From contig CAVSKO010000002.1 in assembly GCA_963728545.1 (NCBI GenBank), forward strand, positions 1,736,001 through 1,800,000: DNA of 64,000 bases. Reading direction: 5' to 3'. The stretch comes from DASUNP01 sp963728545. Lineage in GTDB: Bacteria; Acidobacteriota; Blastocatellia; UBA7656. Position numbers and translations under genes: made by a program. The notes beneath the pieces were generated by a model, which was given only the letters and a program-made list of their open reading frames with translations, searched no databases and was not told where the DNA came from. Every line of letters begins with the position of its first letter. Position 1 is the stretch's first letter. Below, one piece after another: positions 41,601 to 52,200 of this stretch.

Positions 41601-43166
41601 ACCAGCGTTTCCGGCACTATTCCACTCTGCATGAGCAGATCGGCTAATTTATTAGCGCGCTCGTTCAGTTCTCGATAAGTCAACTGCTTGCCTGCGAAGG
41701 CGACCGCGATGGCCTCGGGCGTGCGATTGACCTGGGCTTCGAATAGATATTGAAAACACGCATTTTGCGAATAGACTTTCCTCGTGTCATTCCACTCGAC
41801 CAGCAAGCGATGCAGCTCTTCCCGGTCCAGCATCGGCAGATCAAGGATCGGCTGCTCAAGGCTTGCGGCCATCCCTTCGACCAGATTTCGGAAGTGTCCT
41901 AGCATCTGGCTTATCACGCTCTCTTCAAATCGGCGGGACTCGTAGCGCATCTCAAGCGACAGGTTCTCTGCCGGGAACGGCCAGCACGGTCAGCGGATAG
42001 TTTGTCCTCTCGACTGAATGAGTAGTGCGGACGCTCAACCCCAGTCTCTCTTCTCGCTGGTCCTGCAAGCCCATATCCGCCGGATAATTTTCAAAGACCA
42101 GTATGCTCTCAAACATCTGAGTGCCTCGCGGCACTTCGCTCCATCCCTGCACCTGAGTGAGCGGGCTGTATTCGTACTGTTGCAGCTCGAACTGCTGGGC
42201 CTGCAATTTCTTCAGCCAGGCGAGCAGCGTCCCGGAGGTCGGCACCGTCACACGCACCGGGAGCGTGTTGATGAAGACGCCGACCATCAATTCAACGTCC
42301 TCCAATCCTGCCGGGCGGCCTGAGACTGTGACCCCGAAGACTATGTCTTCTTCGCCGCTGTAGCGACTGAGCAGCATCGCCCACGCGCCCTGCACCAGTG
42401 TGTTCAAAGTCAGCCTGTGCTGCCTCGCTATCGCTTGAAGCGCCGAGGTAGTAGCAGGCGACAGCCGCACTTGCTGTCTCTCATACCTGTCTTCGCCATC
42501 GGAAGAAGCATCGGGACTGCGGTCGACTACAAAAGGCGTCGGGGAGGTGAAGCCTTTCAAGGTCGTTCGCCAGTACGCCGCCGCTTTTTGAAGGTCCTGC
42601 TTCTTGAGCCAGGCTATGTATTCGCTATAAGGGCGCGGGCGTTTCGGGTCCGGGTCTTCGCCCCTGCAAAACGCATCGTAGAAAGCGAAGAGTTCTTTGA
42701 TTATCAGAGACCCTGACCAGCCATCGAACAGCAAGTGGTGATAGCCCCAGATGAACTGGTATGAATCGTCGCTCAACCGTATGAGCGCGAGCCGCATCAG
42801 CGGCGCTTTGGCAAAGTCGAATCCGGTTTCGCGTTCCTGCCGCAATAACTCTTCGAGCCGCTGTTGCTGCTCCGGCAAAGAGATGCCGCGCCAATCTTGT
42901 TCCTGCCACGGGACACGCACGCGCCGGTGCACGACCTGGAGCGGCTTGTCGCGGCGCTCCCAGACGAATGCCGTGCGCAAGACCGGGTGACGGTCCACGA
43001 CGCGCTGCCAGGCTCGCTTCATCGCATCAACGTCGATGCCCCCGCTCAGTACACAACTCAATTGCTGATAATACACAGCCGATCCTTGAGCATAGAGGCT
43101 GTGGAAGAGTAACCCTTCTTGCGTGGGCGAAAGTGAGTAGATAGCTTCGATATTATTTCTGCTCAT
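35681..43166 (-). CDS. NRPS, C-[A truncated]-A(Ser)-PCP-C-A(Ala)-PCP (one frameshift)
   Basis: A 2494-residue synthetase after correcting 41962-41968. C1 (HHLLFDG near 145; SPTQEGLLFH N terminus, D-donor type). A1 at about 455-780 has motifs A3-A5 (YTSGSTGIPKG, NAYGPTE) and residues DIWEITADD of the code but stops there: A6-A10 and the catalytic Lys are missing. A complete A2 follows after a ~25-residue linker; its code is DVWHISLVDK (Ser). PCP near 1362, C2 with MHHIISDG near 1556 (L-donor type), A3 with code DLFNNALTYK (Ala), PCP near 2418. The basic C-terminal tail (RAETRKARVKRQRQ) resembles the tail of the other NRPS that feeds a PKS. No TE. As given, the frames are 41952-43166 and 35681-41950. 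Confidence 0.9.
39247..40712. repeat. Duplicated A-domain block, copy 1
   Basis: About 1466 bases that match 49640-51105 at a constant offset of 10393. I found only two mismatches, near 40030, both synonymous in the coding strand. It encodes motifs from just after A1 to A10 of a Ser-type A domain. Similarity falls off abruptly on both sides. It is a recent duplication or gene conversion between two synthetase genes. Confidence 0.9.
41962..41968 (-). other. Frameshift site 3 (GAGAACC) at the end of the first C domain
   Basis: The coding strand reads GGC AGAGAACCTG TCG. Removing one base gives PGRDLSLEMRYE (or PGRELSLE if a C is removed), the usual C-domain C terminus, and joins the 404-residue and 2089-residue frames into one synthetase. 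Confidence 0.85.
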
Positions 43167-43242
43167 TATGACCCTTGCTCACTATTGCTTGTTCCTGAGT
43201 GGATTTAGAAGTGTATGGACTTGAATTACGCGGTGAGCTGAT

Positions 43243-46200
43243 TCACTCTTCAACCTGACCGAGCTTCGCCATCAAGTCTTCAAGCTCTTTCTCGGTAAGC
43301 TCGGCCTCAGGGAAGTCGGAAGGCGTGTATCCTTCCGGCCCTTGATTGCGGCAATGTTCGATCAGAGACCTCAACGACTCCAGAAAACTTTCCGCCAGAG
43401 CTTCGATAGTCGCGCGGCGGTGCAGGTTCTTGCTGAAGACCCAGGAGAGGTTAAGCCGGTCGCCGTAGACGCTGCCGCTTATCTCAAGCATGTAGCGCCT
43501 GCTCTCTTCCGTATAACGAACAGGCCCACCCGACTCAACGGCGGGGCCGAATGCCGAAGCGTCAGCCGTCCCCTGGTCGAACTGGCCCAGGTATAGAAAA
43601 CTAACGTCGGATTGAGGGAGCGCGCAAAGCTTCTCTACAACCGCCGCATCCTGGCTCAGGTAACGCAGCATACCGTACCCGATTCCACGGTTTGGCATCC
43701 TTCGCAGTTCTTCTTTGACAGTCTTTAACGCCGTGCCGTGGCTTGAAGCGTTTCGCATATCCAACAGCACCGGGAAGATTGTCGTAAACCACCCGGTCGT
43801 GCGCGACAGATCGACATCGTCAAAGATTGCTTCTCGCCCGTGTCCTTCAAGGTCGACCAGGAAGAAATGTCTCCCGGTCCATCTTGCAAACGCCTGCCCC
43901 AGAGCCGTGAGCAGCACGTCGTTGATTTGCGTGCGATAAGTCAACGGAATCTCGGTCAGCAGTGCGCGCGTATCTTCTACGCCGAGCGACACGGAAACCG
44001 TGTCGGTAGAGGCCACAGTGTTTGCCCCGCCAGTATAGTCCGAGGGCAGGCGCGTAACCTTGGACCGGTTTTCGGCAAGCCAGTAACTCGCTTCCATTTG
44101 AAGCGCGGGCGACTGCGCGCGCGCGGTCAGGCGCTCGGCCCACTGCTTAAAGGAAGTCGTCTTCGGCGGAAGATTCACGGCCTCGCCGCGCTCCAGTTGT
44201 TGATACGCCGCTTCAAGGTCTTCGAGCAGGAACTGCCAGGATATGGCATCTATCGCGAGGTGGTGAATCACTATAGCCATGCGAGACGGATAATCCGCGC
44301 CCAGTTCAAACAGCGCCACGCGCACAAGCGGCCCTTCGAATATATCCAGACTCGCCTGTAACTCTGCCGCCGCCTGCTCGATGGCCCCCCTGTGGAGGGA
44401 TGCGGGCAGCGTGGAAAAATCAATATGAGAGAAAGATGCTTCCCCGTCCGTTCCCGCGTTAAACAGGCGCCACCCCGCCTCCTCGCGAACGAGGCGAAGC
44501 CGCAGCGCGTCGTGTTGCTCTAGGATGTGTCGCACTGCTCGCTCAAGCAAAGAAATATCGAGCGCGCGCCGCACTTCGAACAGGACAGACTGGTTGAAAT
44601 GGTGCGGGCGCTCAAGACGCTGTTCTAAAAACCAGTGTTGTACGGGTGTGAGCGGCAGTCGCCCGGTCACTATCCCTTGAGCCGCTTCGATCTCCGGCCC
44701 AAGACCGGCGACGGCTGCAAGCTCGGCTATTGTCTGATGTTCGAAGACCTGCCTGGGCGTAAGCTTTAGACCTGCCTGATTGGCCTTGGCGATCAGTTGA
44801 ATGCTGATGACGGAATCGCCACCTAACTCGAAGAAGTTGTCTTCCATCCCCACTTGCTCAAGGCCGAGCAAGCTTTGCCAAATCTCCGCAAGCGTCCGCT
44901 CAACATCATTGCGAGGGGCGATGTAAGGGGCGTCAAGCTGAGGCCGTGGATGAGCGGGTCTTGACGGGCGAGCTTTTTCAAGCTCTTCAAGCGAGTTTGC
45001 CGCCATGAATATTCTGCTTTGCTCGACCAGCGCAGGAAAATCTCGCGTCAATACGACAACCTGCGCGAGGTCGCAGTCGAGTATGCGGCTGAAGACCTCA
45101 ACGCCTTCGGGCGACGACATCCCCTCGTCGCCCGATGCTTCGGCGTTCTGCGCTAGCCCTTCCGCAGCCTGCACAGACATACCGACTTCTCGCCAGCCAT
45201 CCCAATTAATCAACGCCGTAAACGATGACGGCCTGGAACCGTTTGCGCGGGCGAATGCGTCAAGGAAAGCATTGGCCGCGCAATAATCAACCGCGCCGAC
45301 CCCGCCTATGTACGAGCGAATCGACGAGCAGAGCAGAAGAAAATCAAGCTCGCCCGCTTCAAACAATGATTCGAGCACGCGAGCGCCTTTGACTTTCGGC
45401 GCGAGGACGCTTGAAGCGGCTTCGATAGCTTTGAGCAGGATCATTCTTCCGTCGACGCTCCCGGCGGCATGTATGACGCCGTCGATTCGACCGAAACGGG
45501 CGCGGGCTTGCGCGACTGCCGCTTGCATCTCTTCAAAGCTTGTGACATCTGCCTTGACGATCAGCGTCTCCGCCCCCAGAGCCTCTAGCCGTCGAAGCTT
45601 TAATATCTTTCGCGTGACATCTCCCTGCTCGTCGTGAGTTGCAAGCCGGTCGTCCCATTCCGCTCTTTCAGGAAAAGTCGAGCGGCAGGTCAGCACAAGC
45701 CTGGCTTGCGCTGTTTGAGCCAGGTGTTGCGCCAGCTCAAGGCCGACGCCCCCAAGCCCGCCGGTTATGAGATATACTCCGCGCTCTCGCAACCGCGCCG
45801 CGCGATCATTCGACGCGTTGAGCTTCACTGCCTCGAACGTCTGCACCCAGCGATGATTGCCACGGTAGGCGATGATCGAGTCAGGCGATTGCGCTATTGT
45901 CTCTGCAATCAACCAGCCGATGAGCTTCTGTTGATCGCTTGCGGGACTGTCGAAGCTGATGTCGATGCTGCGGCAGGAAACGCCGGGATACTCTTGCGGA
46001 ATGACCGTGACCGGGCCGAGCATCGCGGCCTTCTCAGCAGAAAGGCCCTCGCCACCAGTTACTTCTTGCAGGTTATTTGACACGACTGCGATCTGAATCG
46101 AATTATCGTTTGTGAGCCGGTCGGCCCCCTCGGAAAGAATCTGTTCTCCAAGTTTCTGAGCCAGAAATAAGAGGGAGTAAAACCCCTTGTTGAGCAGCTC

Positions 46201-49200
46201 GTCGCTTGAATCATCTGCCGGTCGGCGGTCGTCATCCGTCACGTTCCAAAGATGAACGATTCGCCGGGGCGACAGGCCGCGCGCGCTAAGCTCTCCAAGC
46301 AGCGCGCCGTAATCATCTCGGCGCGCGGGGCTGATCGAATAGAGCCGGTCGTCAAGCTTATGAAACGCATTACCCGCGATCACGCTTATCACCTGCTGAC
46401 CTTCTTGCTCCAGGCGATTGACGAGTTGAGAGCCAGGCCCGCATTCGTCAACGAATACCAACCAGGTTGACGGCTGATCCGCAGCCATCATTTGCGGCGG
46501 CACAGACCTTTTCCACGAAGGTATGTAGAACCAGTCCGCGATGTCAGGTTTTCTGCCGGTCGCGGGCTTGACCGGCGCTTCATAGACAAGATTTCGCTCG
46601 ACCCAGTATCGCTTTCGCTCGAACGGGTAAGTAGGCAGCGGCACGCGGCGGCGGCGTTCGCGCGCATAAAAGCCTGACCAGTCAACTTTCGCGCCCTCCA
46701 TCCAGAGCCGCCCAAGCGTGTTCAGCAAGCGCCGCTCGTCGGGCTGGCCGCCCTGCGATTTTCCTAGCGACGATATGATGACGCGAGACGAAGCCTTCTC
46801 TCCTTGCTGTCTGACGAGCGGGGCCAGCGTGTCGCCAGGGCCTACTTCGAGCAGGATTCGCTTCGGGTCCTTTAAGAGTTCCGCAACCCCATCTGCAAAT
46901 CGCACTGCCTGTCTGAGATGCTTCTTCCAGTATAAAGGGTCAGTCGCTTCATCATCCTTAATCCAACCGCCTGAGACGTTAGATATGTAAGGGATTCGCG
47001 GAGGCTTTAACTCGATCCGCCTCATCCGCTCGCTCAGCTCGGTGGCGACCGGCTCCATCATCTGCGAATGGAAAGCATGCGAAGTCTGAAGGCGGCGGTA
47101 GACAACGCCCGCCTCGGCCAGACTGTGCTCAATCTCTTCTATGGCCTCAAGAGGGCCGGATAAGACAGACTTTGCCGGGGCGTTGATTGCGGCCACCGAT
47201 ACGGAACCGTTGATCCGCGCTTTCACTTCCTGTTCCGACAATGCGACCGCGAGCATCGCGCCTCTCGGAAGTTCTTGCACGAGCCGCCCTCGCGCTGCGA
47301 CGAGCTTCAACCCGTCTTCGAGAGAGAAGACTTGCGCCAGGCACGCCGCGACGTATTCGCCGATGCTGTGGCCTATCATAGCCTGCGGGCGAACGCCCCA
47401 TTCCATCCAAAGATTCGCCAGCGCGTAGCCGACCACAAACAGCGCAGGTTGCGTGAAACGCGTTTCGTCGAGTAGCCGCCGCGCTTCTTCGACCCACGAT
47501 TCATCCGGGTAGAGGAGCGTGCGCAGGTCCGTTCCAAGCTCCGGCTTGAGCGCCTGCGAGCAGTAATCGACGACCTCGCGGAAGGTATGTTCGGTACTGT
47601 AGAGGCCGCGCCCCATATTTACGAACTGCGACCCCTGCCCGCTGAACATAAAAGCGACGGGCCGTTCCGCACCCTTGTATGAATCGGTCGAGGCGGTATG
47701 CGCGTTTTGCGACTCAAGCGCCGTGATCGCCTGCTCGACGCTGTCGCACACAATCGCCCGCCTGTGCTCGAATCGCTTTCGACCGACTTTCAACGTGTAA
47801 GCCGCGTCTGCGAGATTGATACTCGGATGCTGCTTCAAGTGCTCGGCGAGATTGGCAGACGCATTTTCCAGCGCGGCGTTCGTCTTTGCCGACAACAGTA
47901 TCAATTGGCAGGGTCTGCTCGCCTCTGATTCTTCGGCTTCCGGAGCTTCTTCAAGAATGATGTGCGCGTTGGTGCCGCCGATGCCGAGCGAGCTGACTCC
48001 CGCTCGTCGCGGGGTGTGGTTCGTTTTCCACTCGGAGAGTTTCGCGTTGACGTAAAAAGGGCTGTCTTTGAAATTAATCTTCGGGTTGGGCCGCTGGAAA
48101 TTCAAGCTCGGCGGAATCATCTTGTGATTGAGCGCAAGGACTGTCTTGATAAGTCCTGCGACTCCTGCCGCAGTGTCGGCGTGCCCTATGTTCGTCTTAA
48201 CCGAGCCGACCGCGCAGAACCCTTTTCTGTCGGTGCTCGCGCGAAAAGCCTCTGTGAGCGCTGCAATCTCAATCGGGTCGCCCAGTTCCGTCCCTGTGCC
48301 GTGCGCCTCGACGTATGTGATCGTGTCCGCCTCGACGCCGGCTACGGCCTGCGCCAGGGCGATCACTTCCGTCTGCCCCTCGATGCTTGGGGCCGTGAAG
48401 CCGACTTTCATCGAGCCGTCGTTATTTACGGCAGAGCCTTTGATGACTGCCAGGATGTTGTCGCCTTCATCGAGGGCATCTTCCAATCTCTTCAAGACGA
48501 CTATGCCAACGCCGCCGCCGCCTATTGTTCCGCGCGCCCCGGCATCAAATGCCCGGCAATGGCCGTCCGGAGAGACTATTCCTCCCTCTTCATACAGGTA
48601 GCCGCCGCGTTCGGGACCACCCACCGCGACGCCGCCCGCCAGCGCCATGTCGCACTGGTAATTGAGCAAGCCCTGACAGGCAAGGTGAGCCGCGACCAGC
48701 GATGTCGAGCAAGCGGTCTGGACGGCGATGCTCGGCCCTTTAAGGTTCAGCTTGTACGAAACCCATGTCGGCAAGAAGTCTTTATCATTGGCAAGCGATA
48801 TTCGAAATCCTCCGACAAGGCTTGCCAACTCCATGTTCGAATAGATATTCACAAGGTAGCTGCTCATCCGCGCGCCCGCAAAGACGCCGATTGAGCCTTC
48901 GTAGCTTTCCGAGTCGTACCCGGCGCTCTCTATCGCTTCCCACGCGCATTCCAGAAAGAAGCGCTGCTGCGGGTCCATGATTTCAGCTTCCCTCGGGCTG
49001 AATCCGAAAAATGGCGCGTCGAATAATTCAACGTCCTCTACATACGTAGACGATTTGACATAGTTGGGGTGCTTCAACATATTCGGGGATACGCCGAACG
49101 ACAACAACTGCTCATCGGAGTACGTCTCGACAGCCTCTACGCCATCGCGCAGGAGTTGCCAGAACTCCCGGACGTTCCTGGCGCGCGGGAATCGGCAGGA

Positions 49201-49254
49201 GAGGCCGATTACGGCGATGCTTCCCAGAGCCTCCTCTGTTTTTGATCCGCTCAT
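43243..49254 (-). CDS. PKS module KS-AT-KR with NRPS-type PCP and epimerisation domain
   Basis: A 2003-residue protein. KS at about 10-440 (TACSTS, EAHGTGTE, KTNIGH). AT with GHSIGE and HAFH, predicting malonyl-CoA. A KR at about 930-1350 with NADPH loop TGGLGGVG near 1163 and catalytic Ser/Tyr/Asn (CSSI, DYCAAN). Then a carrier of the FFELGGDSV type (near 1477), as seen before E domains, and a full epimerisation domain (about 1520-1980: HHLAIDA with Gly changed to Ala, EGHGRE, FLYLGQFD). It would add a C2 unit and reduce it to a beta-hydroxy acyl; such a unit has no alpha stereocentre for E to act on. The start overlaps the previous stop (ATGA). The next protein begins with a D-donor-type C domain, matching the E. 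Confidence 0.92.
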   Translation of the reverse strand: MSGSKTEEALGSIAVIGLSCRFPRARNVREFWQLLRDGVEAVETYSDEQLLSFGVSPNMLKHPNYVKSSTYVEDVELFDAPFFGFSPREAEIMDPQQRFFLECAWEAIESAGYDSESYEGSIGVFAGARMSSYLVNIYSNMELASLVGGFRISLANDKDFLPTWVSYKLNLKGPSIAVQTACSTSLVAAHLACQGLLNYQCDMALAGGVAVGGPERGGYLYEEGGIVSPDGHCRAFDAGARGTIGGGGVGIVVLKRLEDALDEGDNILAVIKGSAVNNDGSMKVGFTAPSIEGQTEVIALAQAVAGVEADTITYVEAHGTGTELGDPIEIAALTEAFRASTDRKGFCAVGSVKTNIGHADTAAGVAGLIKTVLALNHKMIPPSLNFQRPNPKINFKDSPFYVNAKLSEWKTNHTPRRAGVSSLGIGGTNAHIILEEAPEAEESEASRPCQLILLSAKTNAALENASANLAEHLKQHPSINLADAAYTLKVGRKRFEHRRAIVCDSVEQAITALESQNAHTASTDSYKGAERPVAFMFSGQGSQFVNMGRGLYSTEHTFREVVDYCSQALKPELGTDLRTLLYPDESWVEEARRLLDETRFTQPALFVVGYALANLWMEWGVRPQAMIGHSIGEYVAACLAQVFSLEDGLKLVAARGRLVQELPRGAMLAVALSEQEVKARINGSVSVAAINAPAKSVLSGPLEAIEEIEHSLAEAGVVYRRLQTSHAFHSQMMEPVATELSERMRRIELKPPRIPYISNVSGGWIKDDEATDPLYWKKHLRQAVRFADGVAELLKDPKRILLEVGPGDTLAPLVRQQGEKASSRVIISSLGKSQGGQPDERRLLNTLGRLWMEGAKVDWSGFYARERRRRVPLPTYPFERKRYWVERNLVYEAPVKPATGRKPDIADWFYIPSWKRSVPPQMMAADQPSTWLVFVDECGPGSQLVNRLEQEGQQVISVIAGNAFHKLDDRLYSISPARRDDYGALLGELSARGLSPRRIVHLWNVTDDDRRPADDSSDELLNKGFYSLLFLAQKLGEQILSEGADRLTNDNSIQIAVVSNNLQEVTGGEGLSAEKAAMLGPVTVIPQEYPGVSCRSIDISFDSPASDQQKLIGWLIAETIAQSPDSIIAYRGNHRWVQTFEAVKLNASNDRAARLRERGVYLITGGLGGVGLELAQHLAQTAQARLVLTCRSTFPERAEWDDRLATHDEQGDVTRKILKLRRLEALGAETLIVKADVTSFEEMQAAVAQARARFGRIDGVIHAAGSVDGRMILLKAIEAASSVLAPKVKGARVLESLFEAGELDFLLLCSSIRSYIGGVGAVDYCAANAFLDAFARANGSRPSSFTALINWDGWREVGMSVQAAEGLAQNAEASGDEGMSSPEGVEVFSRILDCDLAQVVVLTRDFPALVEQSRIFMAANSLEELEKARPSRPAHPRPQLDAPYIAPRNDVERTLAEIWQSLLGLEQVGMEDNFFELGGDSVISIQLIAKANQAGLKLTPRQVFEHQTIAELAAVAGLGPEIEAAQGIVTGRLPLTPVQHWFLEQRLERPHHFNQSVLFEVRRALDISLLERAVRHILEQHDALRLRLVREEAGWRLFNAGTDGEASFSHIDFSTLPASLHRGAIEQAAAELQASLDIFEGPLVRVALFELGADYPSRMAIVIHHLAIDAISWQFLLEDLEAAYQQLERGEAVNLPPKTTSFKQWAERLTARAQSPALQMEASYWLAENRSKVTRLPSDYTGGANTVASTDTVSVSLGVEDTRALLTEIPLTYRTQINDVLLTALGQAFARWTGRHFFLVDLEGHGREAIFDDVDLSRTTGWFTTIFPVLLDMRNASSHGTALKTVKEELRRMPNRGIGYGMLRYLSQDAAVVEKLCALPQSDVSFLYLGQFDQGTADASAFGPAVESGGPVRYTEESRRYMLEISGSVYGDRLNLSWVFSKNLHRRATIEALAESFLESLRSLIEHCRNQGPEGYTPSDFPEAELTEKELEDLMAKLGQVEE

Positions 49255-52200
49255 TGTTCCTTCTTCGGCCTCTGCTTGCGACGTGACATAGCCTGCTTCT
49301 GTTTATTCGCGCGCTTCCGAACGCCCTCAAGGCTAGATCGATCACCGTCTTGCCGTCCCAGGTAAACGGCCAGCGAGTTGATGGTCGGGTATCTGAACAT
49401 TTCGACTATAGGTATCTCTTTATCGGATATATTGCGCAGCCTGGAATGCATTTCGACTATAAGCAAAGAATGACCGCCCAGTTCAAAGAAATTGTCATTG
49501 ACCCCTATGCGCTCGACGCCGAGCACATCTTTCCATATCGCCGCGATTGCCTCTTCAAGCTGAGTGCTCGGCGCGACATATTCAGCCAAACGCGGTTGAA
49601 AGCCATCAGGAGAAGGTAAGGCTTTACGATCCAGCTTCCCATTTGGACTCAACGGCATTCCCTCTAGCCTCACTATCGCCCTCGGCACCATCACCTTCGG
49701 CAACCTCAGCTCCAGCTCCTCCCTCATCTCCCTCACACTCACTTCTTCCCCTTCCTCCATCACCACATACCCTATCAACTCCTTACCCTTTCCCTCTTCC
49801 TCCCTCACCACCACTACCGCCTCTCTCACTCCTCTCACTTCCCTCATCACACTCTCTATCTCTCCTATCTCTATCCTCGCTCCCCTTATCTTTACCTGAT
49901 GATCTACTCGCCCTACGTACTCTATGCTCCCATCCTCTCGGTACCTTCCGATGTCCCCGCTTCGATATATCCTGCTCCCTCCTTCTCCTCCGTACGGGTT
50001 CGGCACGAACCTCTCCGCCGTCATACCTCCTTTCCTCAAGTACCCTCGCCCTAGCCCCGCTCCTCCAAGGTACAACTCTCCCAGCACTCCCACCGGCACT
50101 GCCCTCATCTCTTTGTCCAGTATGTATATCTGCGTGTTCGCTATCGGTCGCCCTATCGGCACACTCCTGCCTCCTGCTCCCCTCTCACATTCCCACCAGC
50201 TCACATCCACTGACGCCTCCGTCGGCCCGTACAGGTTGTGCAACTCCCCGCTCATCCTCTCGAAGTACTTCTCGACCAGCTCTCGGCTCATCGCCTCCCC
50301 GCTCGCTATCACCCGTCGCACGCTCTTGCACCTTCCCTCCTCCACCTCCTCCAGGAACTTCTCCATCATCGAGGGCACGAAGTGCATCGTCGTCACCTCT
50401 TGCTTCTCTATAAGCTCGACTAGATACCCTGGCTCAAGGTGTCCGCCGGGTCGCGCCACTACGACCGCAGCCCCGCTCATCAACGGCCAGAACACCTCCC
50501 ACACCGAGACGTCGAAGCTCAGCGGCGTCTTGTGCAGCACCCGGTCGCTGCTGTCTAGAAGGTAAGCCTCCTGCATCCACTGCAAGCGGTTAGAGATGCC
50601 GTGGTGTGTGTTCATCGCTCCCTTGGGCTTGCCCGTCGTGCCTGACGTGTAGATGACATAGGCCAGGTTCTCGCCTCCGACCTCGCTGTGGGGGTTGACT
50701 CTGCTTTGAGAGTCAATCTCGTGTTGAAGCTGGTCGAGGTAGAGCCTGGGAACCGAGGAGAGATCGGACGAGCCGAACAACTGCTGATCGAGCGAGAGAG
50801 TAGTGATGAGCAGATGAGCGCCCGAGTCATCCAGCATAAAAGCGAGACGAGCTGGAGGATAATCAGGGTCAATGGGCACATAGCCGCCGCCGGCTTTAAG
50901 GACGGCAAGCAGTGCGAGGATCATATCAGCGGAGCGATGAAGGCAGACGGCGACGAGGGATTCGGGGCCAACGCCGAGGGATTGGAGGAGGTGAGCGAGC
51001 TGGTTGGCGCTGGAGTTGAGTTGGTGATAAGAGAGAGGTTGATCGTCGAACAGGAGAGCGAGAGAGTCGGGTGTAAGCTCAGCCTGTTCTTCTATGATCT
51101 GATGGATGAAACGATCTTTCCGATACTCTTTATTAGTGTCGTTCCATTCGACGAGCAGTTGTCGCCGCTCCTGATCCGACATCATCTGCAATGATGAGAC
51201 AGGTTGTTCGGGGTTTTCGACGATGCTTTCCAGCAGCCTCTTGAAATGGCCGATAACGCGTTTGATCGTGCTCGCGTCGAACAGGTCGCGGTTATACTCA
51301 AGGCTGCCGGCCAGCCTGTCGCCATCATCGCCCATTCCGAGCGACATATCAAATTTTGCCGCGCCGATCTCGCCTCCAAGCCCGCTCAACTTCAGCTCAG
51401 GCATCTCGATGGGTTCTTGCGGCGTATTCTGAAAGACGAACGACGCTTGAAATATTGGCGAGCGGCTCAGGTCGCGCTCCGGCCTGACGACCTCTAAGAT
51501 CTTTTCAAAGGGCACGTCCTGGTGAGCGTATGCTCCCATCGTAACGTTCTTGACGCGACCGAGCAGTTGGCAAAATGTCGGGTCGCCGCTCAAGTCTGTT
51601 CGCAGTGCCAGGGTGTTTACAAAGAACCCTATCAATCCTTCGATCTCTTCATGGTTGCGGTTAGCGCTGGCCGTCCCTACGATTATGTCATCCTGTCCTG
51701 TGTACTTGTGCAGCAGAGTTTGAAAGGCGGCCAGCAGAAACATAAACGGCGTGGCTTCTTCTTTGCGACTGAGCGCCTTGATCTTTTCGGTCAAACTCTT
51801 CGACAAACCAAACGCCAGGGTGTCGCCTCGAAAAGTCTGCAACGCGGACTGGGGCCGGTCGGTAGGCAATTCCAGCACGGGCAAAGGCTTTGCCAGTTGC
51901 CGCTTCCAGTACTCAATCTTCGTCTCAAGCGCATTGCCCTTTAGCGACTCAACCTGCCAGGCCGCGAAGTCCGCGTACTGTATGGGGAGTTCCGCGAGGG
52001 GCGACAATCGCCCATTGTAGAACGCTTCGTAGAGCACTCCTACCTCGCGAGTCAGCACGCCCAGAGACCACCCATCGGAAACGATGTGGTGCATGGCAAA
52101 CAGCAGCGCGTGCTCGCGTTCTGTGAGCCTCAACAAGACGGCCCTCAACAGCGGCCCCTCCATCAGATCAAACGGTCGCCTGGCCTCTTCCGTAGCCAGC

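Noticed and set aside
41952..43166. A stand-alone C-domain protein of 404 residues
   Set aside because: It ends a few residues before the normal C-domain end, and the missing residues are found in the next frame directly behind. A frameshift explains it.
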